This document shows, in pieces, positions 23,609 through 31,106 of a stretch of 64,000 nt of DNA. Below the pieces are notes generated by a model. That model was not told where the DNA came from. It ran no database searches and saw nothing but the letters and a program-made list of their open reading frames with translations. How positions within the stretch are numbered: the stretch's first letter is position 1; each line of letters starts with the position of its first letter. The DNA is from Aquamicrobium sp. (lineage in GTDB: Bacteria; Pseudomonadota; Alphaproteobacteria; Rhizobiales; Rhizobiaceae), in assembly GCF_023954335.1 (NCBI RefSeq), contig NZ_JAMLIE010000001.1, positions 1,736,001 through 1,800,000 of the forward strand. The letters are read 5' to 3'. Both the position numbers and the translations under genes were made by a program.

Positions 23609-25407
23609 CACAGTTCGTCATCTTTTCCGGTCGCTCGACGCTGCTCAAGGTTCCTGTTGGCAAGTCTCAGGCCACGCCCAGCTTCGAGGTGCAGGAAACG
23701 ATGCCTATCGGGTTTCGCGTTGACGATCCGTCCGAAGACCAGGAGTTCAAAATCTCCATCGGCGATGTGCCGCTTGGAGACGATGTGCCCGCGGAGGATT
23801 TCGGCGACACGATCAGGTGGCGGGCCGGCCAGCATCTTAGCGGCGCATCCGGCGTGACCCATATCAGCCTGCGCGATGCGGCAACCGGGGATGTGCTTGC
23901 GCGCTCCCTCGCGCTGGTCGAGCCCAGCAAACTGTCTGCGAGAGCCTATGACGCCATGTTCGCGGACATGCGGCGTATCAGCGTCGAATTGTTGCTCGAC
24001 CTGATCTCAAAATCCCGTCTGGCGCTTGCGCAGCGTCCCTCGTCGCGCAGTGGCGGTGTGCAACCGCTCACGGCGCGTCTGGAGCTGAGCCAGATCCGGC
24101 AGTTCTGGAGCCGCCTCTCGCCGATCCTGGCGGACATTCTCGAGGATCCGCACATGGAACTGCGTCAGCGTCGGTCGATCCGGCGGCCCAGACCCGGAGA
24201 GCGGCTGATGCCGGATGTCCTGCGGCGATTTGCACAGCGCGGGCTCGGCGCTCGCGAAGCGGTGCGAACCGGAGCGCTCGTCGAGCTTCCCACGGCGATG
24301 CCGGACCGGAATACCCGGGAAAACAGTGTGATCGTCGCTTTCATGGACATGCTCTGGCGGCGGGTCGATCGCAGCCTGAAGCGTGCCCGGGCCGAACGCG
24401 AAATGCGTGTTGCGCGCCAACGCAGCTTCGGACTCGACGATGCGGCGCTGGCGCGATTCATCCAGCTGCGCGAGGAGCCGAAGATCGCCAGGCTGCAGGA
24501 AATCATCGATGCTGGCGAAGGCATCGTGACTGAGATCCGCAGGGCGATGCGCAGTTTTGCCGTGCCTGTCACCCGCATGAGCCGACAGGATTTTCTCGGC
24601 ACCTTCAACAGCCCATATTTCCGGAGCCACCGGCATTATGCGCGCGCTGCGCGACTGATGCACGCGTTCCTAGACACGACCGCAGTCGTCGTCGAGCAAG
24701 GAGACGCCGAGGGCGCCAAGTCGATCGAAACGATCTTCGAGCAGTGGGTCTTCTTCCAGATTTCCGCTGCATTCCAGGCTGTAGGGCTGAGCTGCATCTC
24801 GCACAACTCGATCTTCGAGCCGATCGCTCGGGATCGATTTTCCGTCGATCTCGACCGAAATGCTGCGATAGACTTTGCTGCCAAGGATGGGCGTATCCTA
24901 CGTCTCCGCTATGAGCCGACGATCCTGCGACTGCAGGCGGCGCAGGGCATAGATTCGATTTACCAGGAGCAATCGTCGTGGGCCTGGACGCCGGACATCG
25001 TCGTGGAGGTGCTTGTTCCCGGCCGCGATCCGCGTGACTATCGGCTGGCCTATGCCGCCGTGATCGACGCCAAGTACACAACCGCGGGCAACGTCTGGGA
25101 TCGTCTTGAAAAGATCGAGAAGTACCGTGAGATCCGAAGCGTCGACACTGGCAATCAGATCGCTCGGCAGGTCTGGGTGGCGGCGTCGATCGAAGCCTCG
25201 CTGCAACCACGCGACAAGGCTGTTGCATGGTCTTCCGGTGGTGAAGTCAGCGCTGACCCCGGAGATGTGATCCTTGGTGTAGTTGGCGCCGATCCCGCAG
25301 ACCCTGATAGAACTGGCCCGACCCTGAGGGCTTTGGTGCTCGGCATTCTAAATCATGCCGAAGCATATGCGCTTTCCAACCGCTCGACGGCGGCGCAGAG
25401 AGCTTGA
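23605..25407 (+). CDS. McrC-like nuclease, DUF2357 type
   Basis: A 600-residue partner of the preceding McrB-like protein. Residues about 1-120 form a beta-rich N-terminal domain, and 130-400 a helical region with VPVTRMSRQDFLGTFNSPYF, which I associate with DUF2357. The C-terminal PD-(D/E)xK nuclease has the Asp in WTPDIVVEVLVP near residue 461 and AAVIDAKYTTAGNVWDRLEK near 484-503, giving D-(25)-DAK. The start overlaps the upstream stop (ATGA). In McrBC systems the motor drives such a nuclease to cleave modified or foreign nucleic acid; the target here is unknown. Only 31 bases separate its stop from the recombinase gene. Confidence 0.78.
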   Translation: MTQFVIFSGRSTLLKVPVGKSQATPSFEVQETMPIGFRVDDPSEDQEFKISIGDVPLGDDVPAEDFGDTIRWRAGQHLSGASGVTHISLRDAATGDVLARSLALVEPSKLSARAYDAMFADMRRISVELLLDLISKSRLALAQRPSSRSGGVQPLTARLELSQIRQFWSRLSPILADILEDPHMELRQRRSIRRPRPGERLMPDVLRRFAQRGLGAREAVRTGALVELPTAMPDRNTRENSVIVAFMDMLWRRVDRSLKRARAEREMRVARQRSFGLDDAALARFIQLREEPKIARLQEIIDAGEGIVTEIRRAMRSFAVPVTRMSRQDFLGTFNSPYFRSHRHYARAARLMHAFLDTTAVVVEQGDAEGAKSIETIFEQWVFFQISAAFQAVGLSCISHNSIFEPIARDRFSVDLDRNAAIDFAAKDGRILRLRYEPTILRLQAAQGIDSIYQEQSSWAWTPDIVVEVLVPGRDPRDYRLAYAAVIDAKYTTAGNVWDRLEKIEKYREIRSVDTGNQIARQVWVAASIEASLQPRDKAVAWSSGGEVSADPGDVILGVVGADPADPDRTGPTLRALVLGILNHAEAYALSNRSTAAQRA

Positions 25408-25416
25408 TGATCGCGA

Positions 25417-25436
25417 TGTTTAGTGATAGCTAAACA
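25417..25436. promoter_or_regulatory. Operator-like inverted repeat before the recombinase (copy 2)
   Basis: TGTTTAGTGATAGCTAAACA has perfect 7-base arms (TGTTTAG and CTAAACA) around TGATAG and matches the site before the XRE gene at 17 of 20 positions. It ends two bases before the recombinase ATG, so a bound protein would block transcription or translation initiation. Confidence 0.65.
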
Positions 25437-25438
25437 TT

Positions 25439-27118
25439 ATGCCAGCCAGGACACGCATCACCAAGCCATCCGCCCCGCCGCCCAGCACGCGCGCTGTGAT
25501 CTACGCGCGTGTCTCCTCCAAGGAGCAGGAGAAGGAGGGCTACTCGATCCCTGCGCAGTTGAAGTTGCTCAAGGACTACGCCGCCGCTGAGGGCTTCACC
25601 GTGGCGAAGGAGTATGTGGACGTCGAGACCGCCAAGCAGACCGGCCGCAGCGCTTTCGGCGAGATGGTGACTTGGCTGAGGGCGCATCCCGATGTGCGGG
25701 TGATCCTTGTCGAGAAGACCGACCGGCTCTATCGCAACCTCAAGGACTGGGTGACGGTCGACGAGCTGGACGCCGAGATCCACTTTCCGAAGGAAGGCGT
25801 TGTGCTGTCGCGCGAGTCTCGGTCTTCGGAAAAGTTCATGCACGGCATCAAGGTGCTGATGGCGAAGAACTACATCGACAACCTGTCCGAGGAGGCCCGC
25901 AAGGGCCAGCAGGAGAAGGCCGAGCAGGGCATTTGGCCAACGAAGACGCCGCTCGGCTACCTGAACGTCACCGGCCCGAACGGGCGCAAGGTCATCGCCG
26001 TCGATCCAGAGGTCGCGCCGATCGTCTCGAAGCTGTTCGAGTGGTACGCGACCGGCGAGTTTGCGTTGAAAGAGGTGGCCAAGAAGGCCCGCGCTGCTGG
26101 TCTCGTCTACAAGAAGAGCTGCGCGCCGGTTCCCACCAGCACCGTGCATTCGATCCTGCGCAATCGCCTTTACACCGGCTGGTTCGAGTGGAACGGCAAG
26201 CTCTATCAGGGCAAGCACGAGCCGCTGGTCTCGGTCGAGGCATGGGAGCGGGTGCAGGGCGTGATGGATGGCCGGAACGCCAGCAAGCATCGGCGCATGA
26301 CCCACGACTTCGCCTTCTCGGGCCTGATCGCCTGCGCGCGCTGCGGCTGCTCGGTGGTCGGCGAGATCAAGAAGCAGAAATACATCTACTATCACTGCAC
26401 CGGCTACGCCGACAAATGCCGGGGCGAGCCCGCATCCTGTCGCCGCAAGTATGTGCGCGAGGAGGTTCTTGAGCAGCAGTTCACCGCCATGCTCGGCCAG
26501 CTCCGGTTCGACGACAAGATTCTGGACTGGGTGCGCGAGGCGCTGCACGCCAGACATGCGGACGAGCGCCACGAGCACGAGGAAGCGATCAAGCGGCTCC
26601 AGGCCGAGCACAGGCGGCTCGGCGAGCGGATCAGCACCATGTATGTCGACAAGCTCGACGGCAAGATCGGCGGCGATTTCTTCGACAAGATGGCTGGCGA
26701 ATGGCGAGAGGAACAGCGCCGCTTGCAGCGCGACATCGACCGCCACGAGGAGGCCGAGCAGTTCTACATGGACGAGGGCATCCGGATTCTCGAACTTGCC
26801 CGGAATGCTCAGGCGCTGTTCGAACGCCAGACCGCCCGCGAAAAACGCCGCCTGCTCAACTTCGTACTTTCGAACTGCTCTTGGGAGGATGGCGAGGTGG
26901 TCGCCACCTTCCGCCAACCCTTTGATCTCTTGGCGGAAACAACGGCTATTGCCGCCCGTTCAAGTGTAGGAAGCGGCGGCAAATCCGCGAAAAGTGAGAT
27001 TTGGCTGGGGCGCCTGGATTCGAACCAGGGAATGGCGGTACCAAAAACCGCTGCCTTACCGCTTGGCTACGCCCCAACGCGACGGGCGGTTCAATACCCC
27101 GCATGGCCGGCAACGTAA
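25439..27118 (+). CDS. Large serine recombinase (element integrase)
   Basis: A large serine recombinase. The resolvase domain (about 18-150) has the catalytic Ser26 in IYARVSSKEQ and the EKTDRLYRNLKDW helix. A recombinase domain follows (TKTPLGYLNV...STVHSILRNRLYTGWFEW), then a zinc ribbon near 298-335 (CARCGCSVVG...YYHCTGYADKC) and a coiled coil near 375-440. It should integrate and excise the island. No ribosome site is visible because the operator-like repeat ends two bases before the ATG. The reading frame continues through the antisense of tRNA-Gln, so its last 40 or so residues (from WLGRLDSNQ) are encoded across the attachment region, and the true conserved body ends near 26,990. Confidence 0.88.
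   Translation: MPARTRITKPSAPPPSTRAVIYARVSSKEQEKEGYSIPAQLKLLKDYAAAEGFTVAKEYVDVETAKQTGRSAFGEMVTWLRAHPDVRVILVEKTDRLYRNLKDWVTVDELDAEIHFPKEGVVLSRESRSSEKFMHGIKVLMAKNYIDNLSEEARKGQQEKAEQGIWPTKTPLGYLNVTGPNGRKVIAVDPEVAPIVSKLFEWYATGEFALKEVAKKARAAGLVYKKSCAPVPTSTVHSILRNRLYTGWFEWNGKLYQGKHEPLVSVEAWERVQGVMDGRNASKHRRMTHDFAFSGLIACARCGCSVVGEIKKQKYIYYHCTGYADKCRGEPASCRRKYVREEVLEQQFTAMLGQLRFDDKILDWVREALHARHADERHEHEEAIKRLQAEHRRLGERISTMYVDKLDGKIGGDFFDKMAGEWREEQRRLQRDIDRHEEAEQFYMDEGIRILELARNAQALFERQTAREKRRLLNFVLSNCSWEDGEVVATFRQPFDLLAETTAIAARSSVGSGGKSAKSEIWLGRLDSNQGMAVPKTAALPLGYAPTRRAVQYPAWPAT
27002..27076 (-). tRNA. tRNA-Gln (TTG)
   Basis: The minus strand folds as a complete tRNA: acceptor TGGGGCG pairing with CGCCCCA, D arm GCC...GGC, anticodon stem GCGGT/ACCGC with loop TTTTGGT (anticodon TTG), T arm CCTGG-TTCGAAT-CCAGG, discriminator G and an encoded CCA. 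Its 3' end borders the island, which fits integration at the tRNA 3' end with the gene left intact. It reads toward the recombinase. Confidence 0.96.
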
Positions 27119-27244
27119 AGACGGAACTTGCCGCCGGCAAGGCGTCCTTTCGGCCCGTGACGGTGGCCGTTGCGGGGCGCGATGGCGCGACGGGCCGGCG
27201 TTTGGCTATTGCCGCCGGGCACCGGGGGCGCTATCGGCTTTTCC

Positions 27245-28105
27245 ATGACTTCCTTGCCGGACGACCGCATCATCCTTTCCGCCATCGAACCGCTCGTGCT
27301 GGATGCGGGGCGGCGCATCGTCGAGATCGCCTCAGAGGGGTTCCGGGCCGAGATCAAGGCCGATGAATCGCCGGTGACGCGGGCGGATCGCGAGGCCGAG
27401 GCCATCCTGCTTTCCGGGCTGCGCCGGCAGTTCCACGCGATCCCCATCGTTGCTGAGGAAGAAGACTCTGCCGGGCTTGCCCCGCGCGAGACGGGAGACG
27501 TGTTCTTCCTCGTCGATCCGCTCGACGGCACGCGCGAATTCGTGCGCGGCGGCGACGACTACACCGTCAACGTCGCCCTCGTCCGGGGCGGCGTTCCGGT
27601 CGTCGGCGCGGTCTACGCGCCGGCCTGCCGTCAGCTTTATCTCGGTCGGCCGGGCTTCGCCGAGCTGGTGGAGGCCGATGCCGGCCACCGGCCGTTGGCG
27701 CGCCGTGGGATAGGCGTGCGGCAGCCTTCGGCTCCGCTCATCGTTGTCGCCAGCCGCTCGCACGGCTCCCCGGCGACGGAGGACTACATCGCCCGTCTCG
27801 GCTCTGTGGAGCGGACGAGCATCGGCTCGTCGCTGAAATTCTGCCTTCTCGCCGCGGGCAAGGCCGATCTCTACCCGCGCATGGGCCGTACCATGCAGTG
27901 GGACACGGCGGCGGGCGACGCGGTGCTGCGCGCGGCCGGCGGCCTGACGCGCCGGCTCGACGGCGCGGTGCTCGGCTACGGCGCCGGCACGGTGGCGGGG
28001 GACGAGCCGTTCGCCAATCCGCATTTCATCGCCGAAGGCGGGCATGGCGGCGCCGCAGCGCCGCGCGGAACGGATGCGGCGCTCGCCTGTTCCGATGGCG
28101 CATGA
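27245..28105 (+). CDS. cysQ: 3'(2'),5'-bisphosphate nucleotidase
   Basis: A 286-residue member of the inositol monophosphatase superfamily that removes the 3'-phosphate from PAP, the by-product of sulfate assimilation. The metal motifs are VDPLDGTREFVRGG near residues 90-103 and QWDTAAGDAVLRAAGG near 218-233; the acidic site AEEEDSAG comes earlier. EFVRGGDDYTVNVAL is characteristic of CysQ rather than SuhB. The ATG at 27245 gives the family-typical N-terminus; an in-frame start at 27170 would add residues from the tRNA-side spacer. It stands alone, with pgm 30 bases downstream. Confidence 0.88.
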   Translation: MTSLPDDRIILSAIEPLVLDAGRRIVEIASEGFRAEIKADESPVTRADREAEAILLSGLRRQFHAIPIVAEEEDSAGLAPRETGDVFFLVDPLDGTREFVRGGDDYTVNVALVRGGVPVVGAVYAPACRQLYLGRPGFAELVEADAGHRPLARRGIGVRQPSAPLIVVASRSHGSPATEDYIARLGSVERTSIGSSLKFCLLAAGKADLYPRMGRTMQWDTAAGDAVLRAAGGLTRRLDGAVLGYGAGTVAGDEPFANPHFIAEGGHGGAAAPRGTDAALACSDGA

Positions 28106-28135
28106 CAGGGATGGGCTGGACAAGGATGGGCTGGG

Positions 28136-29764
28136 ATGATCTCGATCGTCGAAACCGCACCCTATGACGACCAGAAGCCCGGCACCTCCGGCCTTCGCAA
28201 GAAGGTCCCGGTGTTCCGGCAGAAGAACTACGTCGAGAACTTCATCCAGTCGATCTTCGATTCCGTCGCCGGCTTTCGCGGCGAGACGCTGGTGATCGGC
28301 GGCGACGGCCGCTATTTCAACCGCGAGGCGATCCAGATCGCGATGCGGATGGCGGCGGCCAACGGCTTTGGCCGCGTCATCGTCGGGCAGGGCGGCATCC
28401 TGTCGACGCCGGCCGCCTCTCATCTCATCCGCAAGAACCGCGCCTTCGGCGGCATCATCCTCTCGGCCAGCCACAATCCCGGCGGGCCGGAGGGGGATTT
28501 CGGCATCAAGTACAATATCGGCAATGGCGGGCCCGCGCCCGAGAAGCTGACCGAGGCGATCTACGCCCGCAGCCAGGTGATCGATCGCTACGCCACGGTG
28601 CGCGCCGTCGATGTCGATCTCGACACCGTCGGCCAACTGATGCTCGGCGACATGACGGTCGAGGTGATCGATCCGGTCGCCGATTATGCCGAGCTGATGG
28701 AGGCGCTGTTCGACTTCGGGGCGATCCGTGCCCTGTTCGCCGGCGGCTTCCGCATGGCGTTCGACGCGATGCACGCCGTCACCGGGCCCTATGCGGTGGA
28801 GATCCTGGAGCGCCGGCTGGGCGCGCCCGTCGGCACCGCGCGCAACGCCGTGCCGCTCGAGGATTTCGGCGGGCACCATCCCGACCCGAACCTCGTCCAC
28901 GCGCGGGAACTTTACGACCTGATGATGTCGCCCGAGGCGCCGGACTTCGGCGCGGCGTCGGACGGCGACGGCGACCGCAACCTGATCATCGGGCGCGGCA
29001 TCTTCGTCACGCCGTCGGATTCGCTGGCCATGCTGGCGGCCAACGCCCATCTCGCGCCGGGCTATGCGCAAGGGCTGAAGGGCATCGCCCGTTCGATGCC
29101 GACCAGCGGCGCGGCCGACCGCGTGGCGCAGAAGCGCGGCATCGGCCTCTACGAGACGCCGACGGGCTGGAAGTTCTTCGGCAACCTGCTCGACGCCGGG
29201 CTCGCCACCATCTGCGGCGAGGAGAGCGCCGGCACCGGCTCCGACCATGTGCGCGAGAAGGACGGGCTGTGGGCCGTGCTGCTGTGGCTCAACATCCTCG
29301 CCGCGCGGGGGGAGAGCGTGATGGAGATCGCGCTCGGGCACTGGGCCGAATACGGCCGCAACTACTATGCGCGCCACGACTACGAGGATATCGACACCGC
29401 CGCCGCCGGGGAGCTGATGGCGGCGTTGCGGCAGAAGCTGCCGTCGCTGCCGGGGCAGCGGTTCGGCGGCCTTGCGGTCGAGGCGGCCGACGATTTCGCC
29501 TATCGCGATCCGGTCGACGGCTCGGTCAGCGAGGGGCAGGGCGTGCGCGTCCTGTTCGCTGGCGGCTCGCGCATCGTCTTTCGCCTGTCCGGCACCGGCA
29601 CCTCTGGGGCGACGCTGCGCGTCTATCTCGAATGCTACGAGCCGGATGCGGCGCGCCACGGCCGCGAGACGCAGGAGGCCCTGTCGGGCCTGATCGCGGC
29701 GGCCGAACGCATCGCGGAGATTTCCCGGCGCACCGGCCGCGACGCGCCGAGCGTCGTCACCTGA
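28136..29764 (+). CDS. pgm: Phosphoglucomutase (alpha-D-glucose phosphate-specific)
   Basis: A 542-residue phosphohexomutase interconverting glucose 1-phosphate and glucose 6-phosphate, feeding glycogen and surface polysaccharide synthesis. The active-site phosphoserine loop is SASHNPGGPEGDFGIKYN near residues 110-127, the metal loop DGDGDRN near 276 and the sugar-binding ETPTGWKFFGN near 340. The phosphate-binding end FRLSGTGTSGATLRVYLE is complete. The N-terminus (VETAPYDDQKPGTSGLRKK) matches the eukaryote-like Pgm of Rhizobiales. Its 3' end overlaps the convergent Rrf2 gene by eight bases. Confidence 0.95.
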   Translation: MISIVETAPYDDQKPGTSGLRKKVPVFRQKNYVENFIQSIFDSVAGFRGETLVIGGDGRYFNREAIQIAMRMAAANGFGRVIVGQGGILSTPAASHLIRKNRAFGGIILSASHNPGGPEGDFGIKYNIGNGGPAPEKLTEAIYARSQVIDRYATVRAVDVDLDTVGQLMLGDMTVEVIDPVADYAELMEALFDFGAIRALFAGGFRMAFDAMHAVTGPYAVEILERRLGAPVGTARNAVPLEDFGGHHPDPNLVHARELYDLMMSPEAPDFGAASDGDGDRNLIIGRGIFVTPSDSLAMLAANAHLAPGYAQGLKGIARSMPTSGAADRVAQKRGIGLYETPTGWKFFGNLLDAGLATICGEESAGTGSDHVREKDGLWAVLLWLNILAARGESVMEIALGHWAEYGRNYYARHDYEDIDTAAAGELMAALRQKLPSLPGQRFGGLAVEAADDFAYRDPVDGSVSEGQGVRVLFAGGSRIVFRLSGTGTSGATLRVYLECYEPDAARHGRETQEALSGLIAAAERIAEISRRTGRDAPSVVT

Positions 29765-30215
29765 CGCTTCCGGCATCTTCCAGCAGCGGGCCGTTCAGGG
29801 GGCCGGCCAACGGGCCGGGATGCGCGCATTCGGCGATGCTGGTCTTGTCCAGCTCGGCGAGGAACGCCTCCCGCGCCGCGGCCAGCCGGCCGCGCACCCG
29901 GCATCCCGGCGTCAGCAGGCATTCGCCGCCATCGGTGCGGAAGCATTCGACGATGGCGTAACGCTGCTCGAGAAAGCGGACGATCTCGCCCAGCCCGATC
30001 GCCTCGGGCGCGCGGGCGAGGCGCATGCCGCCGCCTGCGCCGCGCTGGGTGGCGAGGTAGCCGCCGCGGCCGAGATCCTGAACCACCTTGGCGAGATGAT
30101 TATAGGGAATCGCCAGTTCCTCGGCGAGGCGGGCGGTCGTGGTCTGCCTTTCCGGCGTGCTGGCCAGGACGATCAGCACGCGCAGCCCGTAATCCGTGAA
30201 GGCGGCAAGGCGCAT
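29757..30215 (-). CDS. Rrf2 family regulator, NsrR-like
   Basis: A 152-residue winged-helix regulator. MRLAAFTDYGLRVLIVLAST and ARLAEELAIPYNHLAKVVQD are the Rrf2 helix-turn-helix, and RGAGGGMRLAR is the wing. Cys91, Cys99 and Cys105 (VECFRTDGGECLLTPGC) give the NsrR-type iron-sulfur ligand spacing, suggesting nitric-oxide or iron-sulfur status sensing. It diverges from a RIC/YtfE-type repair gene, the classic NsrR target, so it probably represses that gene through the inverted repeat between them. The C-terminal 25 residues are an extra tail. Confidence 0.85.
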   Translation of the reverse strand: MRLAAFTDYGLRVLIVLASTPERQTTTARLAEELAIPYNHLAKVVQDLGRGGYLATQRGAGGGMRLARAPEAIGLGEIVRFLEQRYAIVECFRTDGGECLLTPGCRVRGRLAAAREAFLAELDKTSIAECAHPGPLAGPLNGPLLEDAGSVR

Positions 30216-30260
30216 CGGCTCTCCTCAAATCAGCATTTACAATGCCGAATTACCGGGCTA

Positions 30261-30287
30261 TAAAATGGAATATAAAATACCATTTTA
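30261..30287. promoter_or_regulatory. Inverted repeat in the Rrf2 / RIC intergenic region
   Basis: TAAAATGG (30261-30268) and CCATTTTA (30280-30287) are exact 8-base arms around an 11-base AT-only spacer, in the most AT-rich part of this neighbourhood. It lies 101 bases before the RIC start and 46 before the Rrf2 start. This is a plausible binding site for the Rrf2 protein or an NnrR/Fnr-type factor. Confidence 0.55.
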
Positions 30288-30388
30288 AGCGAGGCCCGTC
30301 CATCGCCCGCCGAGGCCGGCAGGCCGTAGCGGGGCTGGTTCCTGCGGCCATCGCATTCCATCGACCCTCGCAAACGGGAGCATCCGAC

Positions 30389-31081
30389 ATGCCAGCATCG
30401 ACCACGACCGCTTCGCCACAGGCGCGAACCGTCGGCGACATCGCCGCGTCCACGCCGGGCGCGACCGCCGTTTTCCGCCGCTTCAGGATCGATTTCTGCT
30501 GCAACGGCGATCTCGACGTCGCCGCCGCGGCCGCGCGGCGCGGCGTCGATCCGGTCGAGCTGGAGCAGGCGCTGGACGAGCTGGCGGCACCGGCGTCCGA
30601 AATGCCGGCCGCGATGGACAGCGACGCCCTGATCGACCACATCCGCACCTGCTACCATCAGGCCCACCGGCAGCAATTGCCCGAGCTGATCGCGCTGTCG
30701 CGCAAGGTCGAGGCGGTGCATCGCGAGCATCCGCAGGTTCCCGCCGGGCTGGCCGAGGCGCTGCGCCGGATCGCCGCCGACCTCGAGGACCACATGGCCC
30801 GCGAAGAGGCGTCGCTGTTTCCGGCGATGCTCGACGCGGACGGGGAGGAACTCGGCCTTTCCATTGCGGCGCTGCGCGCCGAGCATGACGGGCAGGGGCA
30901 ACTGGTCGAGCTTCTGGAGACGATGACCGGGCGCTTCGCGCCGCCCGCGGGCGCATGCCGGTCGTGGCAGGCGCTCTATATCGGCGCCGCCCGGTTCGTC
31001 GACGACCTGATGGAGCATATCCACCTCGAGAACAACGTGCTCTTCCCGCGTTTCGCCTCGCCGCGGGACGCGTCCGCATGA
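30389..31081 (+). CDS. Iron-sulfur cluster repair protein (RIC/YtfE/ScdA type)
   Basis: A 230-residue di-iron protein. Residues about 10-65 are the ScdA_N/DUF542 domain (TVGDIAASTPGATAVFRRFRI, then DFCCNGD with its Cys pair), and about 80-225 the hemerythrin-like domain, with His/Glu ligands in HIRTCYHQAHRQQ, LEDHMAREEASLFP and MEHIHLENNVLFPRF. Such proteins repair iron-sulfur clusters damaged by nitric oxide or oxidation in the cytosol. The ATG at 30389 has GGGAG upstream; an earlier ATG at 30242 would put basic, non-conserved sequence ahead of the domain. It is divergent from the NsrR-like gene, its probable regulator. Confidence 0.88.
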   Translation: MPASTTTASPQARTVGDIAASTPGATAVFRRFRIDFCCNGDLDVAAAAARRGVDPVELEQALDELAAPASEMPAAMDSDALIDHIRTCYHQAHRQQLPELIALSRKVEAVHREHPQVPAGLAEALRRIAADLEDHMAREEASLFPAMLDADGEELGLSIAALRAEHDGQGQLVELLETMTGRFAPPAGACRSWQALYIGAARFVDDLMEHIHLENNVLFPRFASPRDASA

Positions 31082-31106
31082 GCGCGGACGAGGGATAATA
31101 GCATCC

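Larger units (their letters stand above)
8693..27001. mobile_element. Integrated element with defence cargo, next to tRNA-Gln
   Basis: About 18 kb between the ABC exporter and tRNA-Gln(TTG). It holds an XRE repressor and ImmA/IrrE protease at one end, a large serine recombinase at the other, a primase and ATPase module, and a restriction operon. This gene content is that of an integrative or satellite-like element. No conjugation, capsid, portal or large terminase gene is visible. The right border is the 3' end of the tRNA gene. The left border is uncertain, placed between the fragment ending at 8692 and the operator at 8744. No flanking direct repeat was found by eye. Confidence 0.75.

Noticed and set aside
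27002..27118. Conserved C-terminal domain of the recombinase (WLGRLDSNQ...)
   Set aside because: It is the antisense translation of tRNA-Gln, a known annotation artefact, not a protein domain.
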